64,000 nt of DNA from Orychophragmus violaceus (Eukaryota; Streptophyta; Magnoliopsida; Brassicales; Brassicaceae): assembly GCA_030180135.1 (NCBI GenBank), contig CM058238.1:87614619-87678618 (forward strand), in the 5' to 3' direction. The notes under the pieces were generated by a model that saw only the letters and a program-made list of their open reading frames with translations, was not told the origin of the DNA and made no database searches. Made by a program: the position numbers and the translations under genes. Of this stretch, positions 11,565 through 22,200 are shown one piece after another; the stretch's first letter is position 1; the number at the start of each line of letters is the position of its first letter.

Positions 11565-12164
11565 ACGAGAATGGAGGAAGATGGTGGTGCAACTCGACGA
11601 GTTGGTGTACGGCGAGGATGGATCGAGTAATGATGGAGACAAGATGTATTTAACGACAATTGCAGATCACGTCGACGATGGAGCATGAGCGGATCGTAAT
11701 CAGTGGAGAAGCAGCGATCGATGATGGTATAGAGAAGATAACTTTCAACGCAAGCAAGCTCTAGTTTATGGCATAAACTGCTCAATCTAAAGCAACGGTG
11801 ATCTCCGTTACACGAACACGACTCTCCAATGGACTGCAGATGCTTCGGGATGCCGGTGGTAATAGAACGAATGACCATGGGTATTGTGCGAGAAAGGCGG
11901 TGAGAAGCGTTGTCGTTGCGATGACTCCGGCGGCAACGCGGGAATCTCCAACGACATGACTGTTCCAGTGATTGACGATGGCTGCGAGATCACATCGGGA
12001 CGTCGGTGGTGACTGGTGGTGAGGACGCCGCGAGATCACACTAACCGGAAGAAGAAGATCTTACACTAGAAGATATGTCAAGCTTCTCCTCTCTTTCTCT
12101 TCTCTCTCTCTCTATCTTAACAATGACGGCTAGGGTTGCAGGTTGATGAGGATGGAGATATAAG
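11565..12164. other. non-coding stretch with a CT-rich tract
   Basis: No recognisable gene. A pyrimidine-rich CTTCTCCTCTCTTTC-type tract lies at about 12074-12116. Several frames are open on the minus strand but match nothing I know and are low in complexity. Before the LINE arrived it was continuous with 1-1786. Confidence 0.4.
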
Positions 12165-12465
12165 TATTAAGTTATATGGGCTTCCAACCTAAAACCAATT
12201 GGTGATAGGTGGAGTGGTCCATATCCCTTATATATTAAGTGAGATCCCTTCCAACTACCGATGTGGGACATTATGTCCTAATACGCCACCTCGAGATAAT
12301 GGTTCTATGACCATTAATCTTGGAATGTTCGGGCTTGGATCGACGGCACCAATTTGGGTCTGGCTTGTCGATGGATGGATCAACTTTGGGTCGGATCGGA
12401 TTGGACTGCATGGATCGGGCTCTAATACCAATTGGTTTTAGGTTGGAAGCTCATATAACTTAATA
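12165..12465. mobile_element. small inverted-repeat element with a tRNA-primer-site-like motif
   Basis: The ends are 38-bp near-perfect inverted repeats (TATTAAGTTATATGGGCTTC at left; its complement at right with one mismatch), and ATAAG flanks both sides (12160-12164 and 12466-12470). Inside there is CCGATGTGGGACA and, on the minus strand, TTGGTATTAGAGCCC, one base from the TGGTATCAGAGC initiator-tRNA-Met primer site of LTR elements. It could be a foldback/MITE or a derivative of a small TRIM-type retrotransposon. There is no ORF. Confidence 0.65.
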
Positions 12466-12866
12466 ATAAGCACTTGTATACACACACGATCGCAAGGGAA
12501 AAAAATGTGGGCCTTTATTGGGTCAAATAAAAGAAAAGGTGAGTTGGGCTTATGGTAATAAAGAGGGTCGTTACATTTTTTTTATGGAACATAACACATA
12601 TTTGACGGAGTATCATATTCCTTCTAGATCATATTTTAGCGGCTAGATATAGCTGCAAAATGGATAAATATGTTCCTTGTAGAAATGTTGAAATGGAAAG
12701 AACGTATACTAACGACCGTGGACAAGTTACTTTAGTGTAAATCAATTCTTTGATTACTAGACACACACCATAAGTAACTCAATTCTTACAAGTTATATAT
12801 GCGAGTAAACAAAGAATTATTAGTGATAATAATAAAAAGTCTTAGAATTTGATTCACATGACAGAA
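12466..12866. other. non-coding, downstream of the GEM-like gene
   Basis: AT-rich. The minus strand of 12571 reads TGTAACGACCC, resembling the start of a gypsy LTR, but no partner repeat is in the window. The interval from 12571 to 12866 would hold the 3' UTR and terminator of the GEM-like gene. Confidence 0.35.
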
Positions 12867-14302
12867 TCACAATGCATGGGAGTTAAGTCGAGCTTTGTTG
12901 AGACAACTGAAAGCATCGATGTATGAGACGAAGCCCATGAACCAAAACTCAAACCCATCGTGCGTCACCACATGCACGTACCTCTCGCTTGGCTTTAGCA
13001 CGTTGGATGATGAATTAATGCTCCTTATCTTTTCCAGCTCCATCACCACCTATTAATACATTATTATACAGTACTATCATATTCTATTTATCATCATATT
13101 CTCATATTCTAAACATTAGCAACATCTAAATAAATAAATAAAACAAAGGTTGAAACTCGGAGCTGGCCTGACCTTGTAATATGCCGCAACACCGGCTGAA
13201 GAAGGACGAGGGATGGCATAATCGCTACAAAACGTTACCCTTCTATTCGAAATGTATAGCACTCCGGTCACTGGTCCTGAAGTGGTCGATATGTAGCAAA
13301 CGAACGAATCTAAGAGTTTCTCTGCGGCTAAGAGACCAAACTCTCTTTGAAACACTCTATTTGGTCCTCCTTCCACGAATATTTTAGTGCCTTGAGCAAG
13401 CCTAGCCATTGCTGCATCACTTATGCTTGGACTATAGTTCACTGTTCATGACCGGTCTCATTAAAATAGCGATGTTTTAGTTAGTTTAGTTCAAAGATAT
13501 ATAGGCAAAAAACTAACCCAACTCCAAACGGTGTTCCAAAATAAATATTTCATAAACCAAAGTCGGTATTATTTTCTCTAACCGGACTGAATCGAACCAA
13601 ACAGGCCACAACAATTTATCTGAAATTTTATAACTCACATGTTCCCACACTAATAAACAAAGTAAGTGTAAATATTTGATAAATATAATACTTGATTAAG
13701 GAAAATTAGTTATTTATAAAAGCAAATGGAACCTAAATTATAAACCAAACCAAACTTTTTATTGGAAAAACATGTAAAAGGAAGATAATATATTTCTTAT
13801 ATGAAAACCGAAATGTCCAACCATTAATTAACAAAATTGACAAATTTAAGTAACATTTTATGGCATCGATTAAAAAGAAGATAATATATGAAAATGTCAC
13901 GTACGGTGGTCTTTTAAACCGTCGGCTAATGCTCCGGCCTTACGAGTCGCCTCCTCCATTTTCTTCCCGCACCGATTCAACACCTCAAGAATCTTATCCT
14001 TGGACCCTAGATCGATCCATTAGTTGTATATATCATAACATCATTACATCAATTAAGGTTGAAACGAACATCATTAATTAATGGATACTTAAAAAAAAAA
14101 AATCAGAGCTGATGTAAGACACATATTCATAAATCATAAATGACATTTACATCCTTTGCTTACTCTTGTCAGAAGCCGAGGTGGGAGTAGTAATTTGGAC
14201 GTAAGGATTATTATTTTTATGACTGCCATGACCGTTGGTCTTGTGCTTAATCGTCGTCGAGTCTTTCTCGTTCACGGTCTTGTATTGTGGACTCGTGCTC
14301 AT
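12867..14302 (-). CDS. GEM-like / ABA-responsive GRAM-domain protein
   Basis: A four-exon gene of about 230 residues: 14164-14302, 13905-14006, 13173-13441 and 12867-13049. All introns begin GT and end AG, and phases match throughout. The N-terminus (MSTSPQYKTVNEKD...) is polar and includes NPYVQITTPTSA. After a helical segment (about residues 48-80) comes YSPSISDAAMARLAQGTKI, and then a GRAM domain (about 108-185) with RVFQREFG, CYISTTSGPVTGVLYISNRR and FCSDYAI. The C-terminus has KPSERYVHVVT, DGFEFWFMGF and SYIDAF. GRAM domains bind phosphoinositides or membranes. GEM-like proteins in Arabidopsis link to epidermal patterning and ABA or stress responses. No lesion is visible. I do not assign a paralogue number. 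An A. thaliana GRAM gene beside the RPC31-type gene is likely, from memory. Confidence 0.9.
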
Positions 14303-14358
14303 GTTACCTAATAATGATTATGTATGGTGGTACGTAGATGATACGATATAGGTGAGGT

Positions 14359-14368
14359 TAATATATAG
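14359..14368 (-). promoter_or_regulatory. TATA-like box of the GEM-like gene
   Basis: The minus strand reads CTATATATTA about 60 bp upstream of the ATG at 14302, followed by a CTACGTACC (ACGT-core) motif. Position and sequence fit a plant core promoter. This is inference only. Confidence 0.45.
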
Positions 14369-15139
14369 ATCGAAGGCTCGTGGGTTGTACGCAACTGAAC
14401 CTTTGCTAGTTACTTTTTAAAGATTCTGATAAGTGATAACAATGATTAATTAATTCTCAATGGACGGTGCCGTGGTACTCTAATTATTCCTTTGGTAATC
14501 AGATTCTTATTCTCTCTTATCTTGGAAGAATAATGAATGTTAGGGTTTTGAATTTAACAATTTTTGTTTTTCTGACGTTTATAATGACAAGCATCAACAT
14601 CTCAGCCATATAGAAGAGGATGCAGAGATAAGGTACAAAGAGAGAGTGATAGAGGATCTAAATTTCTCACCAACAAAGATTTCATGTAGCCAAGACGGGT
14701 GACTGATAGCTCCATATCATCAGTCCTGTGTAGATATCAGAGAGCAATATAACATAGTTTTGTAAAGTTTACCACGTTTATTTGAGAGAATACACTTGGA
14801 ATTTCTCGTTGCCTCATCATTATCTCCATGTCGCCCTAAGTAAACCAAGTACAAAAGATGAATATACAACTTTGTTGAAATATATCACATCACCATCAAT
14901 ATGTATATCGATTGAAAAAAGCATTTCATAAACTTCTGATACGAGTGTCTAAGATAGAAATCAATAAATTAGCTATGTGATATCGCATTCGAAATATCAC
15001 TTATCAAAAAATATCGCATTAACATCATGAAATGATCGGTACAGAAAATGAAGAGAAACAAAATGTTAAAACTATCTCATTTACTTTTAGAAAGAAAAAT
15101 GATAGAAGTGTGGGAAGTTTGAGTTCGGCCCAATTCATG
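14369..15139. other. promoter/intergenic region of two divergent genes, no ORF seen
   Basis: AT-rich sequence between the GEM-like gene (minus) and the RPC31-like gene (plus). I see no ORF or repeat of note here. Upstream control elements of both genes probably lie between 14303 and 16599. Confidence 0.5.
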
Positions 15140-15148
15140 TAATTTATA

Positions 15149-15515
15149 GAGAAAAGGCATAAAATAGCACAAAAAACACATCTTATCATAAATATAGCAC
15201 CAAGAGAAATAATTCACATTTTTAGCATTATTTTAATTATAAAGACTTTTATGGCATTATATAATTTAGGGTTTAGGGTTAATTATTTAGGATTTAGGGT
15301 TTATTATTTAGGGTTTAGGGTTTAGTATTTAGGGTTTAGGGTTTATTATTCAAGGTTAGGGTTTAGTATTCATGGTTTAGGGTTTAGTATTTAAGATTTA
15401 GTGTTAGGGCTAATTTAGTGATAAAACATGTTTTTGTGCTATTTTTATGATTTTTCTTCTTTGGTGCTATATTTTTGACAAATCATGTTTTTTGTGCTAT
15501 TAATGAGATTTGCCC
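15149..15515. mobile_element. short MULE-type element with telomere-like interior
   Basis: A 9-bp duplication, TAATTTATA, lies at 15140-15148 and 15516-15524. The ends form imperfect inverted repeats sharing AATAGCACAAAAAACA and AAATATAGCACCAA. The interior holds a run of TTTAGGGTTTAGGG-type units (about 15265-15400). Length is 367 bp and there is no ORF. The terminal repeats are unrelated to those of 8305-9292, though the architecture is the same. Confidence 0.85.
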
Positions 15516-15524
15516 TAATTTATA

Positions 15525-16480
15525 TGATAGTATGGTAACAAATCACTTGATTATCGCCTAACATTAGTCGTAAAACATTTTAAACTCGGAATATGTAGTG
15601 TAGTTGTCGATCCATTTTATAGTATTTCAAAGTGTTTTTACCAAAACTAACCGGATCAATTGATAGAATATATCAGAAAAATATGAATATCACAAACGTT
15701 TTATTACAAGGACGAACCAGACATATATTGGTACTAGAATAAAAAAACAACTGAATTGAACTTAAACCAATCCAAACTGAACCAAAATTATGTACATAAC
15801 ATAATCGGTTGATGTTTTACTCATCTCGAACCGAAAAACCAATGTGTTTATTTATTTATTAATAGATAATATTATATATATTATAGAATTTAAACTACTT
15901 TCTTTGCTAATTTTTATTTATTTTATAAATTTTGAATATGATATAAATAATCCAATTATATATATTTTCTATCACTAATTATATTCACCTAAAAACAACT
16001 AAAAGCTAAACTTTAAAAAAAAATATACTTAAGCGGCTAAAGTTTTATATTTTTATTTGTTTTTTTATAGTTTGAAGGTAAATTTTATAATATAAAATTA
16101 TAATATTTATTTTAGAATCAATAAAAGTAAAAAGTTGGTTCTCAATTGCTAATATTCATTTAGTTAAATGTGTGCTAACCAAATTTTTATAATTAAACCA
16201 AACTTAAATTAAACTAAATCAAATCGTATTAAACCGAACCGAATTAAAATGAACCAAATACAAACCAAACTATATTTAGTTTGGTTGAAATTGACTAGAA
16301 TTTTATAAGACCTAAATTAACCGAACCGAACCAAACTTTAACTGAATCCACAATTAAATTGAAATGTCTACCTCTAATTAGTACCATGTTGTTAAATGGG
16401 TTACAGTTGATAAAGAGTTAAAGTTAATCGACAAAATATAAATTTAAGAGAATAAAGGACTGAGATATAAATAACCCTAA
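15525..16480. other. AT-rich intergenic DNA with degenerate AACCGAACC tracts
   Basis: No gene is seen. Between about 16180 and 16350 there are degenerate AACCAAACT/AACCGAACC units in both orientations, a common low-complexity repeat in Brassicaceae. Confidence 0.5.
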
Positions 16481-16599
16481 ATTTCGCTCACTTGCATTGT
16501 TTTTAATTTTTTTCTTCTCTTGTCGCCGTTGTGCTGAATTACCTTGCTCCGATTGCGAATCGTCGGCTGGAGTCTCTAGGATCGAAAACCCATTTGTAG

Positions 16600-16685
16600 A
16601 TGACTTATAGGGGATGCCGAAAACGAGGAGGGTTTAGAGGCGGTGGTGCTGAGTACGCCAAGGCAGAGCCTTTAAGATTTTTCTT
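16600..16685 (+). CDS. exon 1 of an RNA polymerase III RPC31/RPC7-like subunit gene
   Basis: ATG at 16600 begins an Arg/Gly-rich start (MTYRGCRKRGGFRGGG) followed by AEYAKAEPL. This is the hallmark N-terminus of the plant RPC31/RPC7 family (Gly-rich start, then AKAEP). The exon ends at a consensus donor, GTAAGTAG (16686). Only 58 bp further on, the chromovirus insertion starts (16744). The rest of the gene resumes at 38114-38136 on the same strand. RPC31 is part of the Pol III-specific RPC82/34/31 subcomplex needed for initiation at tRNA and 5S rRNA genes, in the nucleus. Confidence 0.8.
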
Positions 16686-16738
16686 GTAAGTAGAAAACTT
16701 AAGGATTTTGGTCCCCTCAAATTTGATTTGTCCTGTCT

Positions 16739-16743
16739 CATCT
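16739..16743. repeat. 5-bp target-site duplication (left) of the chromovirus
   Basis: CATCT, repeated at 38081-38085. Confidence 0.9.
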
Positions 16744-17077
16744 TGATACAACAAAAATACGTCTGAATCAATTCCTTCCTTCACTAATCAAATGAAAATC
16801 CAATGTTCAAAGTAAACAACGAATTCCCTAACTCACCTTCAAGAAATCACAATCGTAAGAAGATTTCTAGAGAGGATGAATTAAAGTGTTCTTGAGAGAG
16901 ATACAAAGAAAGCAGAGAAAACAATTCTCAGGAAAATTAACCGAATGACTCTACTCTCACTCTCACAGACACTTAATACATCTGGTACAGGTTGTTACAC
17001 TCCTTTTCATCTCAACCGTACACACCCTTTATTAAATCTGAACCGTACACGTCACCTCCGCAGTCCATACTATATCA
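16744..17077 (-). repeat. 3' LTR of the chromovirus (334 bp)
   Basis: Matches 37747-38080 with about 12 differences by eye. On the minus strand it runs TGATATAG...TTGTATCA. Confidence 0.92.
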
Positions 17078-17089
17078 AATCCTTCCCCT

Positions 17090-19870
17090 TTAAACAACAA
17101 TGTCCTCATGGTTGAAAGCAGGAAATTTCTTCTTAATATCGAACAAGTACTCCCAAGTAGCTCAGTTACATCCTCATTACACCACTTCACCAGCACTTTA
17201 GTGGCTGCATGGCCTTGTCTTTGCACCACTTTCCTCTCTAAGATTCTTTATGGTTCCTTCACCAACGCATCATGAATCATAACAGGCAAAACTGAGCTCC
17301 TCACATGATGTCCCACATGTTGTTTCAATTGAGACACATGGAAAACATGATGAATACGTGAGGTTGCTGGCAATTCAAGCTTATACGCCACCTTCCCTCA
17401 ACGGTCCAAAACCTTATACGGACCATAATATTTTGGAGCCAACTTTTGATTAATCCGCAGGACCACTGATCCTTGTCTATACGGTTGTAACTTCACGTAA
17501 ACCAAATCACCGATACAGAAACTCCTCTCTGACCTCCTTCTATTAGCCACTTGCTCCATTCGATGTTGAGCCTTCAACAGATGAAACTTGAGAAAAAGTA
17601 ACATGTTTTCACGTTCCTGTAAACTACGAGCCACTATAGCAAAATTCGACTCGCCAGGTAAGTAAGGTAAATGCTGCGGTGGGGGTCGGCCATAAACCGC
17701 TTCGAATGGTGTCATCTGAGCAGCTGAATGATAACTTGTATTCTACCAATACTCAGCAAGAGCTAGCCAACGAATCCATTTTTGTGGCTTGTCACTACAC
17801 ATACATCGTAAGTATGTCTCTAAGAAGCGATTTACAACTTCCGTTTGACCATCGCTCTGAGGATGATACGCACTAGAGTAGTTCAACGCAACACCCTGCA
17901 ACTTAAACAGCTATGCCCAGAAGTCACTCAAGAAGACATCATCTCTATCAGTAGCAATAGATGTTGGAAAACCGTGGAACTAGTAAATATTGTCAAGAAA
18001 CGCATGAGCAACAGATAAAGCAGAATAAGGATGGCTCAAGGCAAGGAAATGAGCTGCTTTTGTCAGCCTGTTAACAACTACAAAGATCACAGACTTCCGT
18101 ATGACAAGGGCAAACCATCGACAAAGTCCATGGAAATGTCACTCCAGACTGCAGTAGGGATAGAGAGTGGCTGCAATAACCCAGGAGAAGGTGAATTGTC
18201 ATACTTACATTGTTGACAGATAGTACAACTGCGTATGTAATGCTGAATATCCTTTGTCATTCCTTTCCAGTATAATAGGCTTTTGACACGTTGGTGAGTA
18301 GCATCTCTTCCAGAATGACCACCCACACTCGAGCTGTAAAGCCATTCCAAGATATCCGATCTCAAAGAATCAGTAGCAAGGACCACAATTTTGCTTCTCC
18401 TTCTAAGTATACCCTTTGACTATGTAAAAGATTAATTCTTCTGTGAATCATGTTGTAACTCAGTGATAAGGGTCTTCATTACCGGATCACTATCATACCC
18501 TTGCTGGAGCTATTGTAAAAAATCACAGTCAAGAACAGATATAGCCATGTGAAAAACCTTAGACCCTTCAACCCTTGAAAAAGCATCGGCTACGAGATTA
18601 TACTTACCTTCTTTATATTGTATCTCATAATAAAATTCCAACAACTTTGGGAGCCATTGTTGTTAAATGGGCATATTAAGGCATTGTTTTAACAAGTATT
18701 TGAGGCTCCGTTGATCGGTCTTGATAATGAAGTGGTTAGTCAGCAAATAGTGGCGCCACTTTTGTACTGCAAAGACCACAACAAGAAGCTCTTTCTCGTA
18801 GATGGAGAGATGAAATTGCTCACCCTTCAAATGTCTACTGATGTACGCAACAGGGCGGTTGTCTTGCATCAATACTGCACCAATTCCATCACCACAAGCG
18901 TTTGTTTCAACTATAAAAGGTTTGTGAAACAGAGGTAAAACAAGAACAAGAGCAGTGCATAAAGCCTTCTTCAAAGCTTCATGTGCTTCATCTACCCATT
19001 GGAATGAATCCTTTTTGGTGATTAATGTCAGTGGCCTTTCTATAGACCCAAAGTTCTGCACAAAGAGGCGGTAATAACTAGCTAACCCCAAAAACTTCTT
19101 AGTTGTTTCACATTCTTTGGCACAGGCCACTCAGCCAACGCCTTAATCTTTGCTAGATCTGTTGAAATACCTTTAGCTTCAACAAAATGTCCTAAGTATT
19201 CAACACGATCCGTGGAAAATGCACACTTGCTTTGTTTAGCAAACAATTGTTGCCTTCTCATAACATGAAAGACATTGTACAAGTGGTCTAAATGGTCTTC
19301 AACCGAGCTGCTGTACATGATAATGTCGTCAAAGAAAATGAGGACAAACTTTCGCAGAAACTCTTGAAACACCGCATTCATGTGGCCTTGAAAAGTTGCA
19401 GGCGCATTTGTCAAGCCGAATGGCATAACCAGATATTCAAAATGACCACAATGAGTCTTGAAAGCTTTTTTATGCACATATTCTGGTGACATACAAACTT
19501 GATGGTATCCTGCACGTAAGTCTATCTTGGAAAGGATATTAGAACCTCCCAATTCATCCATTAAATCCTCTATAAGGGGTATTGGAAATCTGTCCTTCAC
19601 GGTAAGCCCATTCAAACCCCTATAGTCTACACACAACCGCCATAATCCATCTTTTTCTTCACTAAAACCACTGGTGAAGCAAAAGAACTACTACTCGGTT
19701 GGATAGTACCCGCAGTTAATAACTCTTTCACCATCTTATCAGTCTCATTTTTTTATAGAGCGCATACCTATAAGGTCGTTTATTGATTGGATTGGCACCA
19801 TCAATAAGTGGAATCTTGTGGTTATGACGATCCCTGAAAGGTGGCAGCTCTACTGGTTCTTTGAATATAT
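17090..19870 (-). pseudogene. chromovirus pol: RT, RNase H, integrase, chromodomain (decayed)
   Basis: Reading down the minus strand: reverse transcriptase at 19082-19640 (CVDYRGLN, KIDLRAGYHQV, FEYLVMPFGLTNAPATFQ, FFDDIIMYS); RNase H at 18663-19130 (NACGDGIGAVL, YEKELLVVVFAVQKWRHYL, TDQRSLKYL); integrase zinc finger and core at 18087-18386 (GGHSGRDATHQR, CTICQQCKYDN, DISMDFVDGLP); integrase C-terminus at 17398-17715 (MTPFEAVYGRPPP, LAPKYYGPYKV); and a chromodomain-like end (VLVKWCNEDVTE, then TWEY after a 1-bp loss) with a stop at 17090-17092. Chromodomains direct such elements to marked chromatin. Several stops and frameshifts make it inactive. Confidence 0.88.
19866..19870. repeat. 5-bp target-site duplication (left) of copia element 1
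   Basis: TATAT, repeated at 27412-27416. Confidence 0.9.
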
Positions 19871-20508
19871 TGTTGGAATTGTGTCCAGTAATCTCGGTAC
19901 TGTCTCTAGAAAGTAAGAGTATGTCAAAGATCAGACATAAGTCATATAATACTGGGGATCATGATGGCTTGCTAGAGTCCGCTCATGATCTATAAGTCTT
20001 GGACTTATTGCCTTTATTATATGATCCCATATGGGTCACACGCCTAAGCTAACAGGAAAATGTGTTGGAACGGCTTAGCAGAAGTACGACAAAAGTGCCA
20101 AGCATTTGTCGTACTAAGAGAGAAAGATTAATGGGTCTGATTAAATGGGATTTAATCAGATTGGTGTTTTGGGCCCATAAGCCCAAAAAGGGAAAGAGAA
20201 GGCTTTTAATAAACTGAAAGCCAAATCTCTTTCTCCTAACCCTAGCCCCCTGCGCCGTTTTTCCTCTCTCCCTGCGCCTCCCACCAGCTCGGTCTAGCAG
20301 CCGTTTTCTGTGATCGCGTGTGTGAACCTTTGGAGGATTCATCCCTCGGTGTATCTCTCTGATCTCTGACCTGTTCTATTCCTTCCGCTGCAACAAACAG
20401 GTAAAAGGTGAGATCATCTGATGTTTCTAATCAAGAGAACCTAGATCTGTATGTTTAGGTTGATATGAATCTGTGAATTGAATCAGGATCAACTAAACGG
20501 TTCCTACA
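19871..20508 (+). repeat. 5' LTR of copia 1 (638 bp)
   Basis: Nearly identical to 26774-27411 (two substitutions seen by eye). Confidence 0.95.
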
Positions 20509-20509
20509 G

Positions 20510-20521
20510 TGGTATCAGAGC
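20510..20521 (+). promoter_or_regulatory. primer-binding site of copia 1
   Basis: TGGTATCAGAGC is complementary to the 3' end of initiator tRNA-Met and lies one base inside the LTR. Confidence 0.9.
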
Positions 20522-22200
20522 CATTGGTTCTTAGGATTTCTTGTTTTAGATTCATGTTTAGGTTGTTTAATCTGTTTAGAAGTGTTTTGAATCAATTACT
20601 GATAAGATAAATCACTTAAGAAACAAATTTGAATCCTAAACACACTAAAGAAATCGCAAACCGAGCTATATGACTCGGTTTTTTGCGATCGGCCGAGATG
20701 ATGAACCGATGGCCAAGCCGTTCGTATGGATCGCGCGTTGGCCGGTTGCATCACTCGACCGTGAGGGGCAGGCGCAAACCGATCGCATGGCTCGGCCGAG
20801 ATCGATCGCAAGGATCAAATCGGCCCGACCGCATGGATCGAAGCCACACGCGTTCTGCCGAGAGCCGAGCATCGTCTCGATCGCGTCTCGGCCTGAATCG
20901 CCCCGCCACCGACCCGAGCAACCCGTCCGCGAGCCGGACAACGTCCGTCCGTCCCAAGCATACCGAGCGTCTCGATCTCGGATCGTCGCGTGCGGCTGAG
21001 CGGCTGGACGATAGTTTCTTGGGAAAGAAACTAGGTCACGACCAACCCGGTTTGGTTCGTGACCAATTCGGTTCGGTTCAAGGCTCGGTTTAGAATTTTA
21101 ATTAAAATTGATTCGTTCTGGTTTAATAAACAGATTTAATAAATTTATTAAGTCTGGTTAAACCGGGATAAGAAATCCAATGTCGAAAGAAATATTGGAT
21201 TTAGTGCCTAAACCAGGAATTTCTAATTTGATTTGGTTGGACCAAATAAATTGAGAAATTCCGGTTTAGTAAATAACCGGTTGACAATTGTGGTCATCGT
21301 AGTAATTAAAATTTGGTTAGACCAATTTTAATGAACCAGACCGGTTATGTCAAATAATTGGACAATTGGGTCATGTCTTGGACATGGACCAATTCTTGGG
21401 CCTCGGGCCAAGAAGCTAAAACAATTGGGCCAATTATTTGAGTCTTTCTTCAGATCAATTTAAAATTTATTTTATAAAATTATAAAATCGATTTTAAATT
21501 AAAGTTTCCGAAATTTTGAAATTAGAAAGTTTCTTAAAATAGAAGTTTCTGGATTTGCGGGTTTTGGATTTTAAGAAATTTCTAAAGTTAGAAAGTTTCC
21601 AATTTTAGAAAGTTTCCAAAAATAGTAGGTTTCCAGAAATAGAAAGTTTCCCGAAATAGTAATCTTCTATTTTGGGAATGAATTTTAATAAACCTACGAA
21701 CCTCAAATAATATCAAGCGTTGGATGTCTTGTCCAGGCTATGTCAGCTGTCAAAGCCCATTCAATTGTATTCATGGCCTTACAGTGTGAGGGTGTCTACT
21801 TTTGCGTGGATAAGACGGTTTGTGATTCATAAATGTCATTGGGAGTCCCAGACATTAATGATTACATGACTGTATAGTCTGGTTTTCTTGACTAGGGCAT
21901 CGGGAGTCCCGGGCCTTGAGACATCAGAGTGGATTGGGCCTCGGGCCCAGATTCACAACCAAGAGTTATATCACGGATATAATTAGCCGATATAGGGCTT
22001 ACCGATATAAGCTAAGGTTGGGTGACGGCCAGTGGCCCACTTTAATCTTAGTTATATGTGGATCTTGGAATCATTATATTCTATTGAGGGTAACTGATGT
22101 TATTGAATATAATGCGTGATTAATCATATTAAATTTTTAATACGAGATTAGTCATTTTGAACATAATAACTAATAACCTTTTTATTTATATATTTCAGAT
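20522..22200 (+). other. copia 1 leader, with a GC-rich CGATCG-rich part
   Basis: This 1.7-kb segment lies between primer site and gag. Bases 20670-21090 are strongly GC-rich and open in several frames on both strands, with repeated CGATCG/GATCGC words. No recognised protein is encoded. Bases 21700-22140 contain blocks that recur in the leader of the second young copia (54070-54480), such as the CAACCAAGAGTTATAT region. Confidence 0.7.

Noticed and set aside
11546..12039. Ser/Pro-rich minus-strand ORFs near 11.6-12.0 kb
   Set aside because: Overlapping frames in simple-composition DNA, no recognisable family, no splice or start context.
20510..20521. tRNA gene fragment
   Set aside because: It is the short primer-binding site of the copia element; no cloverleaf surrounds it. 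The same applies at 40353 and 53386.
20670..21093. Arg/Pro-rich protein gene in the copia 1 leader
   Set aside because: Several frames on both strands are equally open because of GC- and CGATCG-rich composition; no frame shows a known domain.
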